DNA of 64,000 nt, taken from the NCBI RefSeq assembly GCF_029633825.1, contig NZ_CP090644.1:62001-126000 (forward strand), in the 5' to 3' direction. Source of the DNA: Burkholderia contaminans. GTDB taxonomy: Bacteria; Pseudomonadota; Gammaproteobacteria; Burkholderiales; Burkholderiaceae. The position numbers and the translations under genes were made by a program. The notes under the pieces were generated by a model that was not told where the DNA came from, ran no database searches, and worked only from the letters and a program-made list of their open reading frames with translations. The first letter of the stretch is position 1. Every line of letters starts with the position of its first letter. Of this stretch, positions 16,061 to 23,958 are shown piece after piece.

Positions 16061-16446
16061 TGCGCCTCGTCCCTCTTCTTGGCCTGATTGTCGGGACCCT
16101 TACGCAAGCCTGCTTTGCGTCTTCCCGCCTTCCGGACTACGACGTCACGCAGATCGGCGAACCCGGCTCCGGCCGCTACGTGTTCTGTTCCGGCGACTCG
16201 TGCCCTGAACCGACGATCAAGCACCTCGCGGCGCCGGCGCCTGTCGTTCAAGAGAATCTATCGCTCCCTGTATCGGCCGCAGAAACCCGGCCCGTTCAAG
16301 CGCTTTCCACGCCGATCGCCAAGCGCCACCAATCCCTGCAAGCGCGAATCCGACATGTCCACCGAGTCGCGAAGGTGGCGAATCGAACGCTTTGCACCGC
16401 GGGCGCCGCGGTCGGGACGGCGTCGAAGCACCTGGCGGGCCGTTAG
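16057..16446 (+). CDS. Secreted hypothetical protein of the tra operon
   Basis: The 129-residue product has a signal peptide (MMRLVPLLGLIVGTLTQACF) followed by DYDVTQIGEPGSGRYVFCSG and DSCPEPTIKHL, then a basic C-terminal stretch rich in His and Arg. The CxxxxCPEPT segment hints at a small periplasmic or envelope protein. I do not recognise a family. Its start overlaps the transglycosylase stop, so the two are probably co-translated. Confidence 0.7.
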   Translation: MMRLVPLLGLIVGTLTQACFASSRLPDYDVTQIGEPGSGRYVFCSGDSCPEPTIKHLAAPAPVVQENLSLPVSAAETRPVQALSTPIAKRHQSLQARIRHVHRVAKVANRTLCTAGAAVGTASKHLAGR

Positions 16447-16550
16447 TCCGCGCAGCTCACCGATTCACCACTCGACCAAGGAGGAAACGCGACAGTAAGT
16501 AATCCGTAATGAAATTTCGATTGTTCGTTTAACTACTTTCCCCCTGAATC

Positions 16551-16581
16551 GTGCTCGCGCTGCATATAGCGGCGCGAGCAC
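16551..16581. promoter_or_regulatory. Hairpin upstream of the pilin gene
   Basis: GTGCTCGCGC (16551-16560) and GCGCGAGCAC (16572-16581) form a perfect 10-bp stem with an 11-base loop, 44 bases before traA. It has no T-run. It could stabilise the pilin mRNA or attenuate read-through. Confidence 0.45.
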
Positions 16582-16625
16582 AACCCCCGGCCCGCGCTGC
16601 TGGCTAGCTACCACATGAGGACTAG

Positions 16626-17024
16626 ATGAATACCGCTCAATTCAACCAGCTCGAGATGCTCGAATATCGAGCCGCGAGCGCCCTCGTTGCTTTCGAGGAT
16701 CGCGCGAAGGCGCTTCTGGAGAAATCCGAAGTGCGTGAAACGCTGAACTTCGTCGTTGCCGTGATCCTCGCGGTCACGCTAATGATGGTCGCCCGTTACG
16801 CATTTGGAACGGACGGCGTGGAGTTCCAGCAAGGGTCGACCACCCTTGAGGGATGGGTCAAAGGCAATCCCGGAAAAAGCTGCGCACTCGCTGGTTTGAT
16901 GTTCGGGAGTGTGCGCGCGATGTTCGTGAAGGACTACGGTGCTTTCGTTGTCCCGTCGGGAATCGGCATCCTGACCGGGATAATCGTCGGCATCATCGAC
17001 GCCAGCTATACCGCGACGATCTGA
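16626..17024 (+). CDS. traA: Candidate F-type pilin TraA
   Basis: The 132-residue protein has three hydrophobic segments (about residues 40-58, 82-96 and 103-126), with the last two forming the hairpin expected of conjugative pilins. It lies immediately before traL and traE, the position of traA in F. A prepilin leader would include residues 1-60; the exact processing site is unclear. Assignment rests on size, hydrophobicity and synteny rather than on sequence motifs. Confidence 0.75.
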   Translation: MNTAQFNQLEMLEYRAASALVAFEDRAKALLEKSEVRETLNFVVAVILAVTLMMVARYAFGTDGVEFQQGSTTLEGWVKGNPGKSCALAGLMFGSVRAMFVKDYGAFVVPSGIGILTGIIVGIIDASYTATI

Positions 17025-17036
17025 CCGGGAGCGGCG

Positions 17037-17324
17037 ATGTCGGATGATCTCAGTCACTACGTACCCAGTCGCCTTGACGACCCGGAGAAGTTTCTGTTCT
17101 TTCGCAAGGATGTAGCAGCGATCGGGCTCACTGGCACGATCGGCGGTGTGTTGCTTAACCACACCCTGCTTGGTCTAGTCGCGGGCGTTGCGATCGCGGC
17201 GCTTTGGCAGAAGTTCAGCTCGGGCCAGCATCCCGGTATGTCGGCTCACGTCATGTACTGGGTATTGGGTCAGCCAGCGCCGAAGAAGTTTCCGCCGTCC
17301 GATCTTCGCGAACTGAACGGGTGA
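17037..17324 (+). CDS. traL: Conjugation protein TraL
   Basis: The 95-residue protein starts YVPSRLDDPEKFLFF, the TraL signature, and has one or two membrane segments (IGLTGTIGGVLL, TLLGLVAGVAIAAL). TraL is a small inner-membrane component of the F-type channel, comparable with VirB3. It follows traA by 12 bases and precedes traE by 4. Confidence 0.9.
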   Translation: MSDDLSHYVPSRLDDPEKFLFFRKDVAAIGLTGTIGGVLLNHTLLGLVAGVAIAALWQKFSSGQHPGMSAHVMYWVLGQPAPKKFPPSDLRELNG

Positions 17325-17328
17325 TTCG

Positions 17329-17940
17329 ATGACACCCGGTAAAGCCGCCCAATCACGCGAACAGCTGCAGGCCGAGAACCGCTTTCTGAAGAAAGTGCTG
17401 CTCGGAAACGGCACCACCAGTGTGGTCATCGCGCTCACCTGTGCATGGCTGGTCGTCACGCAGCGCGTCATCATCATGCCGCCAGCCGTTCGCGGCACCT
17501 ACGTCGTCGGGGCTCGGTATGCAAACGACCAGTACCTCGCCGATCAGGCCGCGTACGTGCTCTCCCTTTCCAAAAGTGTCACGCCGACCACCGTCGACAA
17601 CAACGTACGGATTCTCCTGTCCATGGTCGACGACGATCGACGCGCCGCGCTCAAGACGGCATGGGAGGCCGACGCACTCCAGATCAAGCACGACGGCGTG
17701 ACGGACGTCTTCGAGCCGATGGGGGTAGGCGAGGTGGATTTCCGCAACAAAGCTGTGAAGGTCACCGGCACCTTGACCACCTACATCTCCGGCAAGCGCA
17801 CGAGCTCGGAACAAAAGACCTACGAGGTCTATTTCGGAATCACCGTCTTCGGCCGCTTAGTCCTCCTCGACATCCGAGAAGCCGCGCGCGGCAAACAAGG
17901 CGTCGAGCCGCTGGTCACAACGGAGACTCCCGCATCATGA
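17329..17940 (+). CDS. traE: Conjugation protein TraE (VirB5/VirB8-like)
   Basis: The 203-residue protein has a short cytoplasmic tail, one membrane helix (TTSVVIALTCAWLVVTQ) and a periplasmic domain with RGTYVVGARYANDQYLADQA and TYEVYFGITVFGRLVLLDI, matching TraE. It is part of the inner-membrane channel complex. Its stop overlaps the traK start (ATGA). Confidence 0.9.
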   Translation: MTPGKAAQSREQLQAENRFLKKVLLGNGTTSVVIALTCAWLVVTQRVIIMPPAVRGTYVVGARYANDQYLADQAAYVLSLSKSVTPTTVDNNVRILLSMVDDDRRAALKTAWEADALQIKHDGVTDVFEPMGVGEVDFRNKAVKVTGTLTTYISGKRTSSEQKTYEVYFGITVFGRLVLLDIREAARGKQGVEPLVTTETPAS

Positions 17941-18683
17941 AATTTGCCTTCAATCGACAGTCGCCGAAATTGTGCACGGCATTCAGGCCGCGTCTCGTGT
18001 TTGCCGCCATGATGTTCCTGACTACCACTAGTGCGCATGCGATCCAGGTCGTCAAGGGAGCGGATCGGCAAACGCAGCAGGTCTCGATCTCCGCGGCGGA
18101 ATACAACGTTCTGTCAATGTCCGGGGGGCGCAGCTTTTCGAAGATCGTGCCAGCTCTACCAGGCTCGATCTCGTGGACGCAAGACGGCGGAAAGCTCTGG
18201 CTCATGCCCGCGAATCCGACCGCGCTGAATGAGTCGATCACGGTGTTCGTGATCGATGACGCCGGCACGACCTACCGATTATTGCTCGTTCCCGGTCCGC
18301 GACCGGCCGAAGATATCCGTATCGAACCGCCTGCAGCGCGCTCGACCCAAGCGCTCCACGCGTCGGCTTTTCAACGACGGGTGAAACTCATGATGCTGGC
18401 GATGGCCGGTGGTCGGGGGGCACCGCAGCTGTCGTACACGTCGCTCGACACTGTCGTGCCGCTCTGGAAGGAGGCTGTATTGACGCTGGTCCGTCAGTAC
18501 AGCGACGGCGATTTCATTGGCGAGACCTACACGCTCTCGAATACCTCGCACACCGACATGGCCATCGACGAGCGCGAACTCTACGCGCCGGGCGTGCTCG
18601 CCATCGCGATCGAAAACGCAAACCTGCCGGCCGGCGCCAGCACGATTGTCTATGTCGTTCGTGAGCGGGGCGACCATGAGTGA
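17937..18683 (+). CDS. traK: Conjugation outer-membrane core protein TraK (VirB9-like)
   Basis: From ATG 17937 the 248-residue product has a signal peptide ending in TTSAHA, then the TraK pattern: IQVVKGADRQTQQVSISAAE, FSKIVPALPGSISWTQDGGK, and a C-terminal domain with TYTLSNTSHTDMAIDERELY. With TraB and TraV it forms the envelope-spanning core complex. It overlaps traE by 4 bases and traB by 8. Confidence 0.92.
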   Translation: MKFAFNRQSPKLCTAFRPRLVFAAMMFLTTTSAHAIQVVKGADRQTQQVSISAAEYNVLSMSGGRSFSKIVPALPGSISWTQDGGKLWLMPANPTALNESITVFVIDDAGTTYRLLLVPGPRPAEDIRIEPPAARSTQALHASAFQRRVKLMMLAMAGGRGAPQLSYTSLDTVVPLWKEAVLTLVRQYSDGDFIGETYTLSNTSHTDMAIDERELYAPGVLAIAIENANLPAGASTIVYVVRERGDHE

Positions 18684-19998
18684 TGTCAATCAAGCAACCA
18701 AGCGCCGCCAGCGGATCCTGACCGTGGCCTGCTTCGCCGTCCTCGCTGGCCTCTTCACCGTTGGTATGTTCTTCACGCAGAGCGGGCCGGCCAATCGTCA
18801 GTTCACCACGAAGGTGCCGTTTACGAGCCTCGGCGACCAGAACGATCGCAATGCCTGGCGGGCTCACTCGGAGGCGCAACTCGCTGAGCTTACGCGCAGG
18901 ATGTCGAGTATAGATTCGCGCGCCGACGATGCCGTGTCACAGATGAAAGCCTTGTCGAAAGCCCAGGACGAGCTCAGCAAGCGGATCGACGCGATGAAGA
19001 GCACGCCGGCAAGCGCCCCCGCGGCCGCGTCCGGAGCAACGGCAGACCGCGCGGCCCTGGACAAGCCAATTCCCCTCAACGGGGCCCCGGCCAAGACGGG
19101 CGCAATCCTGAATCCGCCATTCGGCAAATCCGGCAACCCCGGTGTCGATATGGCTGCCGCCCCTCCAAAGCTCGCCATCATTCAATTCAATGCGCCGACC
19201 GGCAACGGGGTCGACTGCGTCGACCCCCGCTACTCGTCGTTGCCGTTGGATCAGGCGACACGCGCACAGCAGGACTGCCTGAAGGCCAACGGCAAGAAGA
19301 AAGTCACTTTCATCCCTGCCACCTCCTTCGTGCGCGTATTCATGATGAACGGCGTCGACGCTCCGACGGGCGGCGAGGCCCAGCACGATCCGCTTCCGGT
19401 GTTCCTCCAGGTATTGGACGCAGCCAATCTACCGAACAGTCGCAAGCTCGACATCACGGAGTGCCGCATCCTGACGCAGGCGTATGGCGACGTTTCCAGC
19501 GAGCGCACTCACATGCGCGGTGAAACGCTCGACTGCATCCTGAAGAACGGCCGAACCGTGGAAATGCCGATTAAGGGCAACGTCATGGGCGAGGACGGCA
19601 AGGAAGGCGTGCGAGGTCGACTAGTCTCGAAGGCAGGATCGGCACTGGCCATGTCGGTGTTCGCCGGTATCTCCTCCGGGATTGGGCAAGCGTTCAACGA
19701 ATCAGCCAACACCCTCAGCAATACCGCACTCGGGTCCACCTCCATTATCAACCCGAGCCAGGTCGGCCGTGCCGCCATCGGCAGCGGCGTATCTGGGGGT
19801 GCAGACACTCTTAAGCAGTACTACATCCGAGCGGCCGAAAAGCTTTTCCCTGTGATCGAGACGGACGGTGGTCGCATCGTCGAGTTCGCCGTGTCAAAGG
19901 GAGCCGAATACGACGGCGCCCTCTCCGATATCAGCAACATCAACGATGGCTTGGCCAACGATGGCCGTGCTAACGATGGGGGCTACACCGATGATTGA
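18676..19998 (+). CDS. traB: Conjugation core protein TraB (VirB10-like)
   Basis: The 440-residue protein has an N-terminal membrane segment (ILTVACFAVLAGLFTVGMFF), a coiled-coil and Pro/Ala-rich spacer, then the VirB10-type domain: VTFIPATSFVRVFMMNGVDA, PVFLQVLDAANLPNSRKLD, GRLVSKAGSALAMSVFAGIS, and AAEKLFPVIETDGGRIVEF. It spans both membranes. Its last codons overlap the start of the phage-like gene at 19991, so the inserted genes are translationally coupled to traB. Confidence 0.93.
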   Translation: MSDVNQATKRRQRILTVACFAVLAGLFTVGMFFTQSGPANRQFTTKVPFTSLGDQNDRNAWRAHSEAQLAELTRRMSSIDSRADDAVSQMKALSKAQDELSKRIDAMKSTPASAPAAASGATADRAALDKPIPLNGAPAKTGAILNPPFGKSGNPGVDMAAAPPKLAIIQFNAPTGNGVDCVDPRYSSLPLDQATRAQQDCLKANGKKKVTFIPATSFVRVFMMNGVDAPTGGEAQHDPLPVFLQVLDAANLPNSRKLDITECRILTQAYGDVSSERTHMRGETLDCILKNGRTVEMPIKGNVMGEDGKEGVRGRLVSKAGSALAMSVFAGISSGIGQAFNESANTLSNTALGSTSIINPSQVGRAAIGSGVSGGADTLKQYYIRAAEKLFPVIETDGGRIVEFAVSKGAEYDGALSDISNINDGLANDGRANDGGYTDD

Positions 19999-20845
19999 TG
20001 AAACGAAGAGCGTGACCATCGCAGCGTTCGAGGCCGCGATGCTGCGGTGTGCGGACCAAGCGGTTCACGAAGCGTCGTTCACGAAGGATGGAGACGGCAA
20101 CTACCACCAACCGGAAATGCGCCGGGCGCTTGCCGGTTGGTGCGGCGCTGCTTTGCTCATTGCCGAGCAGGTGCGGGGATTCGCGGATATCGGTGCCGAT
20201 CGATTTCGCGGTGATCCCGCGTTTCAATCGGGCTTCCTTGAATTTCTTAAGCAAGCTGCGGATCTGCTCGACCTCTCCAGCAACGAGCTTGGTTCGTCAG
20301 CCGTTACCGACGTGACCGACGCGAATCCACTGACAAGTGCGGCAGCGTTCGACGATGCAGCACTCGACGGGTTCAACCGCGTGTTGAAGGCAAAGATGGC
20401 AGTGGGTAGAGCCCAGGGGCGTGCCGGGTGGTGGAGCGCACAACGGGGTGATCTGTCGACTATGTTGCGCTCGCACGTCGACAAGGGCGACCCCATCGAT
20501 ATCGGCCTGCTCGCCATGATGCACTGGTACATGGACGAGGCCGTCGCGTCTGCCCCCACGCAGCCTGACGCGATCGTTGCCGCTGGCGAGCTCACGAAGA
20601 TTTCCAGCAGTCCGGTCATGGGCGGCCAACTCGACATCAGGACGCCGGCCGGTGCCATTGGCATTACCGGCTTTCCGAACGAACTTGCGCGCGACTGCAA
20701 GCCCTGGCTCTGGGAACAGGTGGAGATTGTGATCCGTTCCACGGCCGAAGCGCGCCGCGCCGGCGCCGTCAAGCTGGACGCAGGCGCGGATCGTGGAGTC
20801 GCCTGCCAGGATGCTGCCACACCTGCCGTGGAGCATAAAGCGTGA
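19991..20845 (+). CDS. Phage-like protein inside the tra operon
   Basis: The 284-residue protein overlaps the traB stop by 8 bases. Its N-terminal part (EMRRALAGWCGAALLIAEQV, then GFLEFLKQAADLLDL) is helical. Its middle carries GRAQGRAGWWSAQRGDLSTM, LRSHVDKGDPIDIGLLAMMH, a segment with the G.GDPVDV..FAMM pattern found in several phage early proteins. A similar segment occurs in the gene at 21267. It is the first of five genes that interrupt the usual traB-to-traV order. Function unknown. Confidence 0.65.
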   Translation: MIDETKSVTIAAFEAAMLRCADQAVHEASFTKDGDGNYHQPEMRRALAGWCGAALLIAEQVRGFADIGADRFRGDPAFQSGFLEFLKQAADLLDLSSNELGSSAVTDVTDANPLTSAAAFDDAALDGFNRVLKAKMAVGRAQGRAGWWSAQRGDLSTMLRSHVDKGDPIDIGLLAMMHWYMDEAVASAPTQPDAIVAAGELTKISSSPVMGGQLDIRTPAGAIGITGFPNELARDCKPWLWEQVEIVIRSTAEARRAGAVKLDAGADRGVACQDAATPAVEHKA

Positions 20846-21270
20846 GCCGGCTGACGAAAGCACAGCGCGATCGGCTCCGGCGCAAATACGACGGCCGCTG
20901 CGCGTACTGTGGAATGCCATTGCCCGATCGGTGGCATGGCGACCATGTAGACCCGGTTGTACGCGCGGTCGAGACCAAGCGAACCGCGAATGGCCAATGG
21001 AAGCTTGTGAGCGTCCCGTCGAGGCATCCGGAGCGTGACGTCGAGTCGAATTACATGCCGTCCTGTCCGCCTTGCAACATCAGCAAGGGGCAGATGTCGC
21101 TTGAGCAGTGGCGCCAAGCGCTCATGAAGCATGTCGCCTCCCTCAACGCGTATCACCCGATCGATCGCCTGGCGAAGTGCTACGGGTTGATCGAGGAAAC
21201 CGGGGCGCCTGTCGTCTTCTATTTCGAGCGGGTCGCTGCGCGCGCGGCCGTCTCTGGAGAACTTCAATGA
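20842..21270 (+). CDS. HNH endonuclease
   Basis: The GTG at 20842 overlaps the previous stop (GTGA). The 142-residue protein has a zinc-binding HNH core: CAYCGMPL near residue 18, WHGDHVDPVV with the catalytic histidine, and NYMPSCPPCNISKGQMSLEQ, which provides the second Cys pair and the N/H positions. HNH nucleases of this size occur in phages and plasmids. It is coupled to both neighbours. Confidence 0.85.
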   Translation: MSRLTKAQRDRLRRKYDGRCAYCGMPLPDRWHGDHVDPVVRAVETKRTANGQWKLVSVPSRHPERDVESNYMPSCPPCNISKGQMSLEQWRQALMKHVASLNAYHPIDRLAKCYGLIEETGAPVVFYFERVAARAAVSGELQ

Positions 21271-21725
21271 ACTCTCCCCGCGATTATCAACTTGTCCCGT
21301 GTCCGTACTGCGACCTTGACGCGGTCATGCGTGTTTCCGAAGCGATGTTCGGTGGGAGTTGCGTCGAACCCGCGTGCCCCGGTTATCAGATGGTGCTGCT
21401 CTTCAACGACGCCGCTGCCGCTGCAGCCGCCTGGAATCGACGCGCTGGCTCAGTACATCCGGACGATGTCGCCGTTGACCTCTTCGCTGCACGGATGAAA
21501 CGCAAGCTCGCCAAGAAGCGTCAAGAAGGCCGTCGCGGACGGCGCGACCCCGCGACCGTCTCGGCGATGACGCTCGCGAGCGAGCTTATCGAGGTCGTCG
21601 CGATGGGCGATCCCGTGGATGTTGCCAACGTCGCGATGATGCTCGACCAGCGAGGTGCAGAGGCGCGGTTCTTGCCGGCCGCGCTGTGGGACTTCGTGCA
21701 ACGCCGCAAGCCCCTGGAGGACTGA
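21267..21725 (+). CDS. Zinc-ribbon (Lar-like) protein with phage-type C-terminal segment
   Basis: The N-terminal 55 residues form a zinc ribbon like the Lar restriction-alleviation family: VPCPYCDLDAVMRVSE, CVEPACPGYQMVLLF, AAAAAAAWNRRAG. The C-terminal half contains GRRDPATVSAMTLASELIEV and MGDPVDVANVAMMLDQRGA, the same type of segment as in the gene at 19991. The first four bases overlap the HNH stop. Restriction alleviation on entry into a new host would make sense for a conjugative plasmid but is inference. Confidence 0.7.
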   Translation: MNSPRDYQLVPCPYCDLDAVMRVSEAMFGGSCVEPACPGYQMVLLFNDAAAAAAAWNRRAGSVHPDDVAVDLFAARMKRKLAKKRQEGRRGRRDPATVSAMTLASELIEVVAMGDPVDVANVAMMLDQRGAEARFLPAALWDFVQRRKPLED

Positions 21726-21727
21726 CC

Positions 21728-22081
21728 ATGCCTCGTGCCAAATATATGCCGACTGCCAACGATGTACTTGCTGCGATGCGCCCACGTGTCGCCTATGCAG
21801 CCTACGCGTTGGCAAGCGAGTTTCACCTGAGCGCGGCACGGATTCGCCCGCTGCTCGAAGCGATGGTCTCGCAGGGCACGCTCTCGATTGCGCATGTTCC
21901 GAATTCGCGGGGCTACAACGTCCGCATTGCCGGAGATAAGCAGACCGCGGATTCCCCTGTTGAAGAGTATGTCGGTGTGCCGGCCGCACCGCGCACGCAT
22001 GTTGTGTTGACCGGCGACTTGACCGTATACGCGGCTGAGATCAAGCGCCGGGCGGACCTTTGCATGATGGTGCGGCGATGA
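21728..22081 (+). CDS. Small winged-helix-like protein
   Basis: The 117-residue product, 2 bases after the previous gene, has RVAYAAYALASEFHLSAARI and RPLLEAMVSQGTLSIAHVPN, then SRGYNVRIAG, resembling a winged helix with a beta-hairpin wing. The C terminus is less ordered. No precise family is recognised. It overlaps the next frame by 4 bases. Confidence 0.6.
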   Translation: MPRAKYMPTANDVLAAMRPRVAYAAYALASEFHLSAARIRPLLEAMVSQGTLSIAHVPNSRGYNVRIAGDKQTADSPVEEYVGVPAAPRTHVVLTGDLTVYAAEIKRRADLCMMVRR

Positions 22082-22353
22082 CCGAGATCAGCAAGATCGA
22101 GTGGTGCGACCGCACGTGGTTTGGAGCGTGGGCCAAACGGACTGGCCAGGTCTACGACGGCATCGATTCAGCAGCCTACGACGACGGCGACGCCCGCATG
22201 CTGCGCGTTGGTAAGAAGCTGGCTGGCCGCACGATCGATGGGGTCAAGCATCACGCTTTTTCGAAGCCATCTCGGCAAATGACCGTCCCTCCAGCGTCGG
22301 CGCCCACGTTCGCCGCCGGCACCTCGCCCTCAACATGCTCAATGATCCAATGA
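22078..22353 (+). pseudogene. DUF5131 (phage Gp37/Gp68) gene with a large internal deletion
   Basis: The 91-residue frame begins ISKIEWCDRTW, the usual N terminus of DUF5131 proteins, and soon reaches MLRVGKKLAGRTIDGVKHH, which resembles their C terminus. Family members are normally about 230-300 residues with a cysteine-rich radical-SAM-like core that is absent here. An in-frame deletion of the middle is the simplest explanation. The remaining frame is kept open and overlaps the dsbC start (ATGA), so it may persist only for translational coupling. Confidence 0.55.
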
Positions 22354-23261
22354 AACACGCCAAATTCACTTTCGCTCTTCTGATGACGACGTGCATCGCG
22401 TGGGGCTGCACCACCCAAGGTACATCCGCGGTGCCATCCACGGTTCCGGCGCGCGTCGCCGGGCCAAGCTCTGAAGTCGGTGTCACGGCGTCCGTCGCTC
22501 AGGCTGCGACGTCGCAGATAAACCCTGCCGACCCGAACCTTGATCCCGGCGTAGCTGCGCTCAAGGCGGCGCTCCATGCACGCTACCCGGCAACCAAGTT
22601 TCGCGAGGTCGCCGCCACGCCGTCGGTCGGCATCTATGAGGTCGTGATGGGTAACAAGGTTGCCTATACGGATGTCACCGGGCGGTACTTCCTGTTTGGC
22701 CATCTCTTCGACATGGTGACGCAGCAGGATCTGACCGTGCCGCTCGAGCAAGCGCTGCAGAAGGTGCGGTTCCCGGCGGATCGGCTTCAGGACGCGTTCG
22801 TCGAGGTTCACGGTACCGGCCGCCGCAAGCTCGCAATCTTCGACGATCCCGATTGTCCCTACTGCCTGGCCTTGGAGGACGACCTCTCCAAGCTCAAGGA
22901 CGTCACGATCTACCGCTTCATGTACCCGCTCGAATCGATTCATCCGCGTGCCCGCGCCCATTCCATAGCGATCTGGTGCGCCGAGGACAGGCTTGCCACC
23001 TGGCACGCGTGGATGCCCCTCGCATTGTCGCGCTGGATGCGTGATCAGGGATCGACTCCGACTGGCGTCGCTGCCAAGACACCTGCCCCGCCACGCGTCG
23101 AGCCGAAGCTCGTGTCGTGCGCAAATCCCATCGACGCGAACGAAGCCCTGGCCGCAAGCATGGGAATTTCCGGCACGCCTGCGCTCGTGAGCGAGGACGG
23201 GCGGGTGCTGCCGGGCGCCGCCAGCGCCGAAGCAATCGATCAATGGCTTGGAGCGAAGTGA
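22350..23261 (+). CDS. dsbC: DsbC/DsbG-like disulfide isomerase, lipoprotein
   Basis: From ATG 22350 the 303-residue protein has a lipoprotein signal with Cys near residue 19 (TTCIAWGC). A DsbC dimerisation-type domain (VGIYEVVMGNKVAYTDVTGR) precedes a thioredoxin fold with DDPDCPYCLALEDDL near residue 165 and GISGTPALVSEDGRVLPG with the cis-proline. F-type systems often carry such an isomerase to fold cysteine-rich TraN, TraU and TraH. It restores the tra order after the phage-like genes. Confidence 0.9.
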   Translation: MKHAKFTFALLMTTCIAWGCTTQGTSAVPSTVPARVAGPSSEVGVTASVAQAATSQINPADPNLDPGVAALKAALHARYPATKFREVAATPSVGIYEVVMGNKVAYTDVTGRYFLFGHLFDMVTQQDLTVPLEQALQKVRFPADRLQDAFVEVHGTGRRKLAIFDDPDCPYCLALEDDLSKLKDVTIYRFMYPLESIHPRARAHSIAIWCAEDRLATWHAWMPLALSRWMRDQGSTPTGVAAKTPAPPRVEPKLVSCANPIDANEALAASMGISGTPALVSEDGRVLPGAASAEAIDQWLGAK

Positions 23262-23263
23262 CC

Positions 23264-23944
23264 ATGAAAAACAAGATCATGCTCGCCACGCTTTCAGCGC
23301 TTCTCAGTCTGACCGGCTGCAGCTTCAGCGGCTACGACGCGAACTCGCAATTCGCCTGCAAGGCGCCTGAAGGTGTGCTCTGCAGCAGCATGTCCGGCAT
23401 CTATGCCAACGCGATGGCGCATAACCTGCCTGATCAGCACGTTCATACAGGCGCGGGCGCGACGACCAATATCGCACTCGGCAGCTATGCCGGAGATCCC
23501 GGCCCGGCATCGAACGCATCGGGTGCTGCGGTCAGTGCCAGTTCTCGACCCGTCGTCGGCTCCGCCGAGATTCTCCCCAAAGCGCTCGATAGCGGCGCTC
23601 CGGTTCACACGGCTTCGCGCGAAATGCGTGTCTGGTTCGCGCCGTGGCAGGACGCGGACTCCGACTTGCATGACCAGGAATACGTCTATCTGATCGTCGA
23701 TCCTGGCCACTGGTCGATCGCGCACAACCAGCAGCGCATCCAGGCCGCGTTCCGGCCGGTGATGCCGCCGACTCCTGCGCGGGATGCTAGCAGTAGCGGT
23801 AGCAAGGCGGCTACTTCCAGCTCCAACAGCGATTCGACGTCGGGGGCGATATCGAGTGCTGATCGGGTCATGCAGGGCATTCTCACGCCTGCCGGCGCAG
23901 TCGACCGTGCAGCGGCTGCGATGCCCGCAGCGACGGACCATTGA
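23264..23944 (+). CDS. traV: Conjugation lipoprotein TraV (VirB7-like)
   Basis: The 226-residue product has a lipobox (LLSLTGCSFSGY) and the TraV pattern FACKAPEGVLCSSMSGIYAN. Later MRVWFAPWQDADSDLHDQEY and VYLIVDPGHW are typical of the family's C-terminal part. A Ser-rich tail follows. TraV anchors the core complex in the outer membrane. It starts 2 bases after dsbC. Confidence 0.9.
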   Translation: MKNKIMLATLSALLSLTGCSFSGYDANSQFACKAPEGVLCSSMSGIYANAMAHNLPDQHVHTGAGATTNIALGSYAGDPGPASNASGAAVSASSRPVVGSAEILPKALDSGAPVHTASREMRVWFAPWQDADSDLHDQEYVYLIVDPGHWSIAHNQQRIQAAFRPVMPPTPARDASSSGSKAATSSSNSDSTSGAISSADRVMQGILTPAGAVDRAAAAMPAATDH

Positions 23945-23958
23945 TCCAGGAGTCATTG

